From NCBI RefSeq assembly GCF_900496965.1, contig NZ_UFQB01000040.1, forward strand, positions 1-39,454: 39,454 nt of DNA, in the 5' to 3' direction. Below the pieces are notes generated by a model. It was not told the origin of the DNA, did not search any database, and worked only from the letters and a program-made list of their open reading frames with translations. This DNA is from Achromobacter agilis (lineage in GTDB: Bacteria; Pseudomonadota; Gammaproteobacteria; Burkholderiales; Burkholderiaceae_B). Both the position numbers and the translations under genes were made by a program. Positions 32,333-39,454 of this stretch are shown in pieces (the first letter of the stretch is position 1; the number at the start of each line of letters is the position of its first letter).

Positions 32333-33766
32333 ATGCAAGAAACCTCCATCAAGCGCGCGGCTGCCCCGCGCGACGGCGCGAACGCCGCCCTTCCCGCCGC
32401 CGGCACCGGTTCCCCCCGCAAGCTGTACATCCGCACCTTCGGGTGCCAGATGAACGAATACGATTCGGACAAAATGGCCGACGTACTGCGCGACGACCAG
32501 GGCCTGGAACTGACCAACGACCCGGAAGAAGCCGACGTCATCCTGTTCAACACCTGTTCGGTGCGCGAGAAGGCGCAGGAAAAAGTCTTCTCCGACCTGG
32601 GCCGCGTGCAGCACCTGAAGAAGACCAATCCCAACCTGGTGATCGGCGTGGGCGGCTGCGTGGCCAGCCAGGAAGGCGAGGCCATCGTCAAGCGCGCGCC
32701 CTACGTGGACGTGGTGTTCGGCCCGCAGACGCTGCACCGCCTGCCCGAACTGATCCAGCGCCGCCGCGCCGAAGGCCGCTCGCAGGTCGACATCAGCTTT
32801 CCCGAGATCGAGAAGTTCGACAACATGCCGCCGCCGCGCGTCGACGGTGCCACGGCCTTCGTCTCGATCATGGAAGGCTGCAGCAAGTATTGCAGCTTCT
32901 GTGTCGTGCCCTACACGCGCGGCGAGGAAGTCTCGCGTCCCTTCGAGGATGTGCTTGTCGAAGTCGCGGACCTGGCCGACCAGGGCGTGAAGGAAGTGAC
33001 CCTGCTGGGCCAGAACGTGAACGCCTACCGCGGACGCATGGCCGACACCGCCGAGATTGCCGACTTCGCCATGCTGCTGGAATACGTGCATGAAATTCCG
33101 GGCATCGAACGCATCCGCTACACCACCTCGCACCCCAAGGAAATGACCCAGCGCATGGTGGACGCCTATGCCCGCCTGCCCAAGCTGGTGTCGTTCCTGC
33201 ACCTGCCGGTGCAGGCCGGCAGCGACCGCGTGCTGGCCGCCATGAAGCGCGGCTACACCACGCTCGAATTCAAATCCGTCGTGCGCCGCCTGCGCGCCGC
33301 CCGTCCCGACCTGACGCTGTCCTCGGATTTCATCGTGGGCTTCCCGGGCGAGACCGAGGAAGACTTCGAAAAAACCATGAAGCTGATCGAGGACGTCGGT
33401 TTCGACACCTCCTTCTCGTTCGTATATTCCCGCCGCCCGGGCACGCCCGCCGCCGACCTGCACGACGACACGCCCCAGGACGTGAAGCTGCGCCGCCTGC
33501 AGCGCCTGCAGGCGCTGATCAACGAGCAGGCGGCCGCGATCGCCCGCGACATGATCGGCACGCGCCAGCGCCTGCTGGTGGAAGGCCCCTCGCGCCGCGA
33601 CCCGAACGAACTGATGGGCCGCACCGAGAACAACCGCATCGTGAACTTCGCCGCGCCCGCGCGGCTCATCGGACAAATGGTCGACGTCATCATCACCGAA
33701 GCGCACACCAATTCGCTGCGCGCGCGGGTCGCCGACGTGGACCGCGTTTCCCAAGAGGCCGAATGA
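32333..33766 (+). CDS. miaB: tRNA-2-methylthio-N6-dimethylallyladenosine synthase
   Basis: A 477-residue radical-SAM methylthiotransferase acting on i6A37 of tRNA. The N-terminal domain has three auxiliary cluster cysteines (Cys38 in FGCQMNEYD, Cys75 in NTCSVREKA, Cys109 in GGCVASQ). The SAM cluster is Cys183, 187, 190 (EGCSKYCSFCVVPYTRG). The C-terminal TRAM domain includes NRIVNFAAPARLIGQMVDVIIT. The first 28 residues are a low-complexity extension; a later start is possible. TTAAAATTC in the gap upstream (around 32273) is a likely -10. Its stop overlaps the phoH start. Confidence 0.97.
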   Translation: MQETSIKRAAAPRDGANAALPAAGTGSPRKLYIRTFGCQMNEYDSDKMADVLRDDQGLELTNDPEEADVILFNTCSVREKAQEKVFSDLGRVQHLKKTNPNLVIGVGGCVASQEGEAIVKRAPYVDVVFGPQTLHRLPELIQRRRAEGRSQVDISFPEIEKFDNMPPPRVDGATAFVSIMEGCSKYCSFCVVPYTRGEEVSRPFEDVLVEVADLADQGVKEVTLLGQNVNAYRGRMADTAEIADFAMLLEYVHEIPGIERIRYTTSHPKEMTQRMVDAYARLPKLVSFLHLPVQAGSDRVLAAMKRGYTTLEFKSVVRRLRAARPDLTLSSDFIVGFPGETEEDFEKTMKLIEDVGFDTSFSFVYSRRPGTPAADLHDDTPQDVKLRRLQRLQALINEQAAAIARDMIGTRQRLLVEGPSRRDPNELMGRTENNRIVNFAAPARLIGQMVDVIITEAHTNSLRARVADVDRVSQEAE

Positions 33767-34788
33767 CCACTCCCCGCTCCCGCGCCCGCCGCAGCATGCC
33801 CGCCGTCGTTGTCCTGGACGGCGACAACACCCACCTGGCCAATCTGTGCGGCCCGCTGGACGAAAACCTGCGCCAACTGGCCGACGGCATGAACGTCAAG
33901 CTCACGCGCCGCGGCAGCCGGGTCACCATCGAAGGCGAATTGGCCGAACTGGCCGCCCGGGTGGTGCGCCGCTTCCATGAGCAGGCCGTGCACCGCGCCC
34001 TCTCGGTCGACGATATCCAGCTGGGGCTCGTCGAAATCGGCGTCGGCCGGCAGGAAGAAGCGCTAAAGGAAGAACTGTCCCAGGAACTGGACCCGCTGCC
34101 CGCCCTGGACGACGAAAGCGACGGCATCGCCCTGCGCACCAAGCGCAGCGACCTGCGGCCCCGCACGCCCCGCCAGCGCGACTACCTGAACAACATCCTC
34201 AAGCACGACATCACGTTCGGCGTCGGCCCCGCCGGCACGGGCAAGACCTGGCTGGCCGTCGCCTGCGCCATCGACGCGATGGAGCGCGACACGGTGCAGC
34301 GCCTGGTGCTGACCCGCCCGGCGGTCGAGGCCGGCGAACGCCTGGGCTTCCTCCCCGGCGACCTGGCGCAGAAGGTCGACCCGTACCTGCGGCCGCTGTA
34401 CGACGCGCTCTACGACCTGATGGGTTTCGAGAAGGTGCAGCGCCTGTTCGAAAAGCAAACGATCGAAATCGCCCCCCTGGCCTACATGCGCGGCCGCACG
34501 CTGAACCATGCCTTCGTCATCCTGGACGAAGCGCAGAACACCACGCCGGAACAGATGAAAATGTTCCTGACGCGGATCGGCTTCGGCAGCAAGGCCGTCA
34601 TCACCGGCGATCCTTCGCAGGTCGACCTGCCGCGCGGCCAGGACAGCGGCCTGGCCCATGCGGTGAAGGTCCTGCATGACGTGCAGGGCATCGCCACCAC
34701 CCGATTCACCAGCCGAGACGTCGTGCGCCACCCCCTGGTCGCGCGTATCGTCGACGCCTACGACCGCGCAGCCGAAGATGAAGCCTGA
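33763..34788 (+). CDS. ybeZ: PhoH-like ATPase (YbeZ)
   Basis: A 341-residue cytoplasmic P-loop protein. Walker A is GPAGTGKT (155-162), Walker B is FVILDEAQN; RPAVEAGERLGFLPGDLAQKVDPYLRPLYD is the PhoH signature. An N-terminal KH-like region (about 15-95) suggests RNA binding. Family members act with YbeY in ribosome/RNA metabolism. It starts inside the miaB stop (ATGA) and its end overlaps ybeY. Confidence 0.96.
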   Translation: MTTPRSRARRSMPAVVVLDGDNTHLANLCGPLDENLRQLADGMNVKLTRRGSRVTIEGELAELAARVVRRFHEQAVHRALSVDDIQLGLVEIGVGRQEEALKEELSQELDPLPALDDESDGIALRTKRSDLRPRTPRQRDYLNNILKHDITFGVGPAGTGKTWLAVACAIDAMERDTVQRLVLTRPAVEAGERLGFLPGDLAQKVDPYLRPLYDALYDLMGFEKVQRLFEKQTIEIAPLAYMRGRTLNHAFVILDEAQNTTPEQMKMFLTRIGFGSKAVITGDPSQVDLPRGQDSGLAHAVKVLHDVQGIATTRFTSRDVVRHPLVARIVDAYDRAAEDEA

Positions 34789-35251
34789 CCTGTCCCTGGC
34801 CGTCCAGTACGGCGTGCAGGAAGACCGCCTGCCCCGCTGGCGCCTGCGCCGCTGGGCCGAGCGGGCGCTGGCCGGCGCGGCCGAAGACGGCCTCGTCGCG
34901 TTCTCCGCCGCGGAACTCAGCCTGCGCCTGGTCGGCGCGGCCGAGGGCCGGCGCCTGAACCGCGACTTCCGCGGCCGCGACTACGCCACCAACGTGCTTA
35001 CGTTCGAGTACGGCGTGGACCCGCTGGGCGTCGCACGCGGCGACATCGTGATGTGCGTGCCGGTGCTGGTGCGCGAGGCGCGCGAACAGCGCAAGGCGTT
35101 GCTGGACCACGCCGCCCACCTAACCATCCACGGGGTGCTGCATTCGCTGGGCTACGACCACATCAAGGCCCGCGACGCCAAGCGCATGGAAGCGCTGGAG
35201 ACCGCCACGCTGGCCGCCATGGGTATCGAAGACCCCTACGTCGCGCCCTGA
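34778..35251 (+). CDS. ybeY: Endoribonuclease YbeY
   Basis: A 157-residue zinc-dependent RNase for 16S rRNA 3' maturation and ribosome quality control. The metal site is HGVLHSLGYDH (His118, His122, His128). NRDFRGRDYATNVLTFEY is the other family block. The start overlaps the last 11 bases of phoH. Confidence 0.96.
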   Translation: MKPDLSLAVQYGVQEDRLPRWRLRRWAERALAGAAEDGLVAFSAAELSLRLVGAAEGRRLNRDFRGRDYATNVLTFEYGVDPLGVARGDIVMCVPVLVREAREQRKALLDHAAHLTIHGVLHSLGYDHIKARDAKRMEALETATLAAMGIEDPYVAP

Positions 35252-35396
35252 GCAGCCCCCTTGGGCAAAAAAAGCCGAAAAATGGCGTCCAGCAAGGCGC
35301 AGATGGCGGGGGTTACCCTCATTTCGGGCCTTGCCGTTACAAATTGGAAGCCAGTTTCGGTTATGCTGGGTCTTCCGCAACCTGTCCTCCCGGACG

Positions 35397-36284
35397 ATGT
35401 CTGACCCTTACCCTGCTCCCGAAGCGACGCCTGCTCGCTCATCCAAACCCGCCACCAAATCCCTTCTAGACCGCCTGCTTTCCCTTGTGCGCCGCGAGCC
35501 CGAGGACCGCGAAGGCATCAAGGCCGTTCTGGAAGCCGCGCACGACCGTCAGCTGCTCGACGCGGAGTCCTACAAAATGATCAAGGGCGCGCTCGCCGTG
35601 TCCGAAGGCACCGTGGGCGACATCATGGTCCCGCGTTCGCGCATGGACCTGCTCGACGTCACGCAGCCCATTCCGTATCTCGTGGCCTCGGTGATCGAAA
35701 CCGCGCATTCGCGCTTTCCCGTCTACGAAGGCGACCGCGACAACATCATCGGCATCCTGTTGGCCAAGGACCTGCTGCGCTGCATGCTGGAACCCGACAT
35801 CGAATTGCGCAAGCTGGTCCGGCCGGCCGTGTTCATTCCGGAATCCAAGCGCCTGAACGTGCTGTTGCATGAGTTCCGCGCCAGCCGCAACCACCAGGCC
35901 ATCGTCATCGACGAGCACGGCGGCATTTCCGGCCTGGTCACGATGGAAGACGTGCTGGAACAGATCGTCGGCGACATCGAAGACGAATTCGACGAAACCG
36001 AGGAAGACTCGATCTTCCCCGAAGGCGAGAACCAGTGGCGCGTCCTGGCGGCCACCGACATCTCGCACTTCAACGAAGTCTTCGGCTGCCAGCTGCCCGA
36101 CGACGAATACGACAGCGTCGGCGGCTGGATGGGCGGCCAGTTAGGCCGCATCCCGCGCCGCGGCGATACCGCCGAGTTCGACGGACTGCGCCTCGAAGTG
36201 GCCCGCGGCGACGCGCGCCGCGCCATCTGGTTGCGCGTCAAGCGCAACGCGCCCCAAGCCTCCCTGCCCCCCTCCCACGCATGA
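35397..36284 (+). CDS. corC: CorC/HlyC-type CBS-domain protein
   Basis: A 295-residue cytoplasmic protein linked to magnesium/cobalt efflux. A tandem CBS pair spans about 60-190 (VGDIMVPRSRMDLLDV, HSRFPVYEGDRDNIIGILLAKDLL, NHQAIVIDEHGGISGLVTMEDVLEQIVGDIEDE). A C-terminal CorC_HlyC domain follows (WRVLAATDISHFNEVFG, DEYDSVGGWMGGQLGRIPRRGD). It lacks the N-terminal membrane domain of larger paralogues, as usual for CorC beside lnt. The start is put at ATG 35397 (MSDPYPAPEA); the frame extends to 35331, but that N-terminus is not family-like. It overlaps lnt by four bases. Confidence 0.95.
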   Translation: MSDPYPAPEATPARSSKPATKSLLDRLLSLVRREPEDREGIKAVLEAAHDRQLLDAESYKMIKGALAVSEGTVGDIMVPRSRMDLLDVTQPIPYLVASVIETAHSRFPVYEGDRDNIIGILLAKDLLRCMLEPDIELRKLVRPAVFIPESKRLNVLLHEFRASRNHQAIVIDEHGGISGLVTMEDVLEQIVGDIEDEFDETEEDSIFPEGENQWRVLAATDISHFNEVFGCQLPDDEYDSVGGWMGGQLGRIPRRGDTAEFDGLRLEVARGDARRAIWLRVKRNAPQASLPPSHA

Positions 36285-37909
36285 CGAGTTCCCCGCGCGG
36301 CCGTATCCTGCGCGGCGCTGCCGGCCTGTTGCTGGCGGGCGCCGTGCATGCCCTGACTTTCTCGCCAGGGCCCCTGCCCGGCTGGGCGCTGGCGACGACC
36401 CAGATCCTGATGCTGGCCATCGCCGCGCGCGTAACGCTGTATGCGCCCTCCGCCAAACAGGCATGGGCGCGCGGCTGGCTGTTCGGCTTCGCCACGTACG
36501 CGCTGGGCCTGTACTGGATCTTCATCAGCCTGCATCGCTACGGCGATCTGTCCGCGCCGCTATCGGTGGCCGCGGTGCTGGCCCTGTCCGCGTTCCTGGC
36601 CCTGTTTCCGGCCACCGCGAGCGCACTGGCGCGCCGCTATGCGCCGCTTTCGCCGGATTCGCCTCCCTCGCGCATCCTATCCAGCACCCTGGCCTGGGCC
36701 GCGATGTGGGCGGCGTTCGAATGGCTGCGCGCGGTCCTGCTCACGGGCTTCCCGTGGCTCAACATCGGCTATGCGCAGGTCGACGGCCCGATCGCGGGCT
36801 GGGCGCCGCTGCTCGGCGTGCACGGCATGGCCTTCCTGTCCGCTTTCGCCGCCGCCGCGGTCGCCAGCCTCTGGCAGCCCTCGAGGAAGGCGGGAATCCG
36901 CTCGCGCCACGCCCTGGCCGCGGGGATCGCGCTGGCCCTGGCCGCCGCCGGCTGGCCGTTGTCGCGCATCGACTGGTCCTCGCCCGCCGGCGATCCGCTG
37001 AACGTTCGCCTGGTCCAAGGCAACATCGAGCAGTCCCAGAAGTTCGACCCGGCGCTGCTCGAGCAAAGCCTGATCCGGCACCTGGACCTGACGGCCATGC
37101 CGCCGGCGCCCGGCGTGCCCGCTCCGCAACTGGTCATCCTGCCGGAAACCGTGCTGCCCATCTTCCAGGACCAGCTCGATCCGCGCATCTGGGACACCTG
37201 GCGCGGCCTGGCCGCTCAGCGCAATACCGTCATCGCCATGGGCGTGCCGCTGCATGACCGTGTGAACGGCCGCGATCGCTACACCAACAGCGTCGTGGGC
37301 TTCGACGGCAATACGCCGCTCGACCAGCTCCTGACGGGCAGCACCGCGATGCGCTACGACAAACGCCACCTGGTGCCCTGGGGCGAATATGTGCCCCCCG
37401 GCTTCCACTGGTTCGTCGACATGCTGAACATCCCGCTGGGCGACTTCGACCGCGGCGCGCGCCGCCAGACGCCGTTCGCCGTGGGCGGCCAGCACATCGC
37501 GTTCAACATCTGCTACGAAGACCTGTTCGGGCCGGACCTGCTGCCCGCCCTGCAGCCCGGCCCCAATGGCGAACCGGGCGCGACGATCCTCGTAAACGTC
37601 AGCAACCTGGGCTGGTTCGGCGATTCCTGGGCGCTGCGCCAGCACCTGCAGATCGGCCGCCTGCGCACGATCGAAACGGCCCGGCCCATGCTGACCTCGA
37701 CCAACACCGGCATTACCGCCGCTATCGATGCCAAGGGCCGCGTGGCGGCGCAACTCGCGCCGCAGCAAGCCGGCGTGCTGCCGGTGGCCGTGCAGGGCAT
37801 GACGGGTTTGACGCCCTACGCGCGCTTCGGCGACAAGACGGCCCTGGCCCTGATCGGCCTGGCGCTGATCGCGGCCGTCGGCAGCGGCCGCAAGGCCCGC
37901 CGCCGTTAA
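36281..37909 (+). CDS. lnt: Apolipoprotein N-acyltransferase
   Basis: A 542-residue inner-membrane enzyme that adds the third acyl chain to lipoproteins. The N-terminal half has about six to seven membrane segments (LYWIFISLHRYGDL, FEWLRAVLLTGFPWLNIGY are family blocks). The periplasmic nitrilase domain (about 240-505) holds the triad Glu289 (VILPETVLP), Lys361 (YDKRHLVPWGEYVP) and Cys411 (FNICYEDLFG). A last helix lies at about 520-538. Last gene of miaB-phoH-ybeY-corC-lnt. Confidence 0.97.
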   Translation: MTSSPRGRILRGAAGLLLAGAVHALTFSPGPLPGWALATTQILMLAIAARVTLYAPSAKQAWARGWLFGFATYALGLYWIFISLHRYGDLSAPLSVAAVLALSAFLALFPATASALARRYAPLSPDSPPSRILSSTLAWAAMWAAFEWLRAVLLTGFPWLNIGYAQVDGPIAGWAPLLGVHGMAFLSAFAAAAVASLWQPSRKAGIRSRHALAAGIALALAAAGWPLSRIDWSSPAGDPLNVRLVQGNIEQSQKFDPALLEQSLIRHLDLTAMPPAPGVPAPQLVILPETVLPIFQDQLDPRIWDTWRGLAAQRNTVIAMGVPLHDRVNGRDRYTNSVVGFDGNTPLDQLLTGSTAMRYDKRHLVPWGEYVPPGFHWFVDMLNIPLGDFDRGARRQTPFAVGGQHIAFNICYEDLFGPDLLPALQPGPNGEPGATILVNVSNLGWFGDSWALRQHLQIGRLRTIETARPMLTSTNTGITAAIDAKGRVAAQLAPQQAGVLPVAVQGMTGLTPYARFGDKTALALIGLALIAAVGSGRKARRR

Positions 37910-37915
37910 GGCGCT

Positions 37916-38971
37916 TCAAGCGAACAGGTTGGCCGGAAGCGCCCCATTCTCCTCGGACGGGCGCAACGGCCCCGTCCCGGCGCCCGTCTGCTCGATCGCC
38001 TCGGCGATCGCATCCATATCCTCGCTGTCCAGTTCGAGCTCCGCGGCGCCAAGCAGACCATCCACCTGGGCGGCGTTGCGCGCCCCCACGATCGCCCCCG
38101 TCACGCCGGGCCAGGCCAGCGTCCAGCCGGCCGCCACGGCGGCGACCGTCGTGCCGTGGCGCTCCGCGACCGGCTTGAAGGCTTCGGCCAGCGCCAGGTT
38201 GCGCTCGATGCTGGGCGACGCGAACTCCGCATTGCGCGAGCGCCAGTCATCCTGGGGCAAGGCACGGGCACGGTCCACGCTGAAGCGGCCGCTCAACAGA
38301 CCGGACTGCATCGGGCTGTAGACGATGACGCCCGTGCCGTTGCGGGCGCACCAGGGGATCAGGTCGCCGCCCGCCGCGCGCTGGATCGCCGAAAACGGGG
38401 GCTGCAGCGTGTCCACATGGCCCAAGGCCTCGGCATCCTGGATCTGCGCCAGATTGTGGTTCGACAGCCCCACCGCCCGGACCTTGCCCTCCTGTTTGAG
38501 GTCCAGCAATTCCTGCCAGTACGCCTCGAGCGGGGTGCCGTCGCCCGCCGGCCAGTGCATCTGATAGAGATCGATGCGCTCCACGCCCAGACGCCGCAGC
38601 GAATCCTCGATTTCCCGCCGGATGCTGTCCGGGGTGCCCGTGCGCCGGGGCATGGCCCGCGGCTGTTCGGCCGACCAGGTCAGGCCGCACTTGGTGAAAA
38701 CATAAGGCCGCTCGTCGGGCGCCATCTGCGCCAGCGCGCGCCGCACGATTTCCTCGGAATGTCCCAGCCCGTAAACAGCCGCGGTATCGATCCAATTGAT
38801 GCCCCGCTCCACGGCCCGCCGGATGGCTTCGATGGAATCGGTGTCGTCCTGCGGGCCCCAGCCCACTGCCCAGCCATTGCCGCCGATGGCCCAGGCGCCC
38901 AAGCCGATACGGGTGACCGACATCCCGGTGCGGCCCAGCGGGCGCGTGGGAAAAGATGTTTTGCTGCTCAT
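37916..38971 (-). CDS. Aldo/keto reductase
   Basis: A 351-residue NADPH-dependent TIM-barrel oxidoreductase. The catalytic tetrad is Asp62 and Tyr67 (WIDTAAVYGLGHSEEIV), Lys94 (VFTKCGL) and His139 (YQMHWP). RPLGRTGMSVTRIGLGAWAIGG is the typical start; cofactor-phosphate contacts are expected in GAIVGARNAAQV. Substrate unknown; it resembles general-stress/YajO-like reductases. The start at ATG 38971 begins at the conserved part; frame extension to 39088 gives cysteine-rich, unlikely sequence. The stop lies 6 bases from the convergent lnt stop. Confidence 0.93.
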   Translation of the reverse strand: MSSKTSFPTRPLGRTGMSVTRIGLGAWAIGGNGWAVGWGPQDDTDSIEAIRRAVERGINWIDTAAVYGLGHSEEIVRRALAQMAPDERPYVFTKCGLTWSAEQPRAMPRRTGTPDSIRREIEDSLRRLGVERIDLYQMHWPAGDGTPLEAYWQELLDLKQEGKVRAVGLSNHNLAQIQDAEALGHVDTLQPPFSAIQRAAGGDLIPWCARNGTGVIVYSPMQSGLLSGRFSVDRARALPQDDWRSRNAEFASPSIERNLALAEAFKPVAERHGTTVAAVAAGWTLAWPGVTGAIVGARNAAQVDGLLGAAELELDSEDMDAIAEAIEQTGAGTGPLRPSEENGALPANLFA

Positions 38972-39219
38972 CGCGCGATGTCCATGTCTTGATATCCATT
39001 CCCATATGCCGCTGCCGGCAGGCCACGCCGCCGCGGAAAATCCCGCGGGGCAGCAAAAAAATTTCCGTTCACAATAGCATTCCCGCAAGCCCTTGATTTA
39101 CCTGGGCTCCGGGCATACGGCGGTTTTCCGGTTTGCGCAAAAAAAGTGCAAAACCTGGCGTTAAAAGTCTTCCTGCCCCCTTTTTTTCGCAACTTTTTTG
39201 TTTTTTGCCGCAAAGCGAC
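38972..39219. other. Gene-free region upstream of the tRNA promoter
   Basis: No gene is visible. The right part is unusually AT-rich for this genome, with A7 at 39139-39145, T7 at 39181-39187, T6 at 39194-39199 and T6 at 39201-39206. Such tracts just upstream of a strong stable-RNA promoter suggest bent DNA or an UP-type element. The aldo/keto reductase promoter must also lie here but was not resolved. Confidence 0.5.
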
Positions 39220-39248
39220 TTGCACACCCAATTCAGTTCGTGCATAAT
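39220..39248 (+). promoter_or_regulatory. Sigma-70 promoter of the tRNA-Ala transcript
   Basis: TTGCAC (39220-39225), a 17-base spacer and CATAAT (39243-39248). Start expected near 39255, giving a leader of about 120 bases before the tRNA. That leader includes the direct repeat GCAGATTC at 39326 and 39338. Confidence 0.85.
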
Positions 39249-39377
39249 CTCGTTTCTTCGCCAACGGCACTAAACAAAACCGGCAACGAAAGACGAAAAA
39301 GCAGTGGAAACGCACCATAAAACGTGCAGATTCAAAGGCAGATTCGTACGACGTTGGACGGGATTGAATAGAAGAAC

Positions 39378-39453
<76 letters not shown>

Positions 39454-39454
39454 G

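Overview
The window is GC-rich chromosomal DNA of a betaproteobacterium. Gene content and order (an NADP-type malic enzyme, a ubiD/yqjDE neighbourhood, queA-tgt-yajC-secDF, miaB-phoH-ybeY-corC-lnt) fit the Alcaligenaceae, i.e. Bordetella/Achromobacter relatives. That placement is inference from gene content; there is no rRNA gene here to test it. Nothing looks like a prophage, plasmid or genomic island; nearly every gene is chromosomal core or niche metabolism.

Layout. 1-7.3 kb: the start of maeB, a degenerate FAD-binding oxidase gene divergent from a class I aminotransferase, a membrane-linked lytic transglycosylase divergent from ubiD, then a yqjD-yqjE-yqjK-type stress/envelope operon converging on ubiD across a two-way terminator, and an exported protein of unknown function. 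7.4-16.9 kb: an assimilatory nitrate locus. A minus-strand operon encodes a nitrate ABC importer (nasF, nasE, nasD), a stand-alone NirB-type NADH/FAD module and the molybdenum nitrate reductase nasA. It is divergent from an ANTAR regulator gene (nasT) followed by siroheme synthase cysG. The roughly 400-base gap between nasF and nasT is a dense control region: two divergent sigma-54 promoters, a tandem pair of NtrC-like sites, and a leader with two ANTAR hexaloop hairpins, the second overlapping a leader terminator. This is nitrogen-limitation control at initiation plus nitrate control by antitermination, readable base by base.

16.9-22.5 kb: upp, dacB (PBP4), a branched-chain-amino-acid-type binding protein, a luciferase-like flavin monooxygenase, and an IclR regulator broken by one extra G in a seven-G run. 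22.6-28.3 kb: queA-tgt (queuosine) and yajC-secD-secF (Sec accessory complex). 28.4-31.2 kb: an ArsR/SRPBCC pair, a solitary second ClpP, a glyoxalase-like protein and an AlaX-type tRNA-editing protein. 31.1-31.4 kb: a 260-base palindromic repeat cluster sits between convergent alaX and a PAP2 phosphatase gene. It includes a perfect 51-base inverted repeat made of 24-base tandem units, and it supplies the last codons and stop of both genes, which therefore end in the same tail (PNxPRV). This is the most unusual element in the window.

32.3-37.9 kb: miaB-phoH-ybeY-corC-lnt, mostly with overlapping stops and starts. 37.9-39.45 kb: an aldo/keto reductase divergent from a tRNA-Ala(GGC) gene with a clear sigma-70 promoter.
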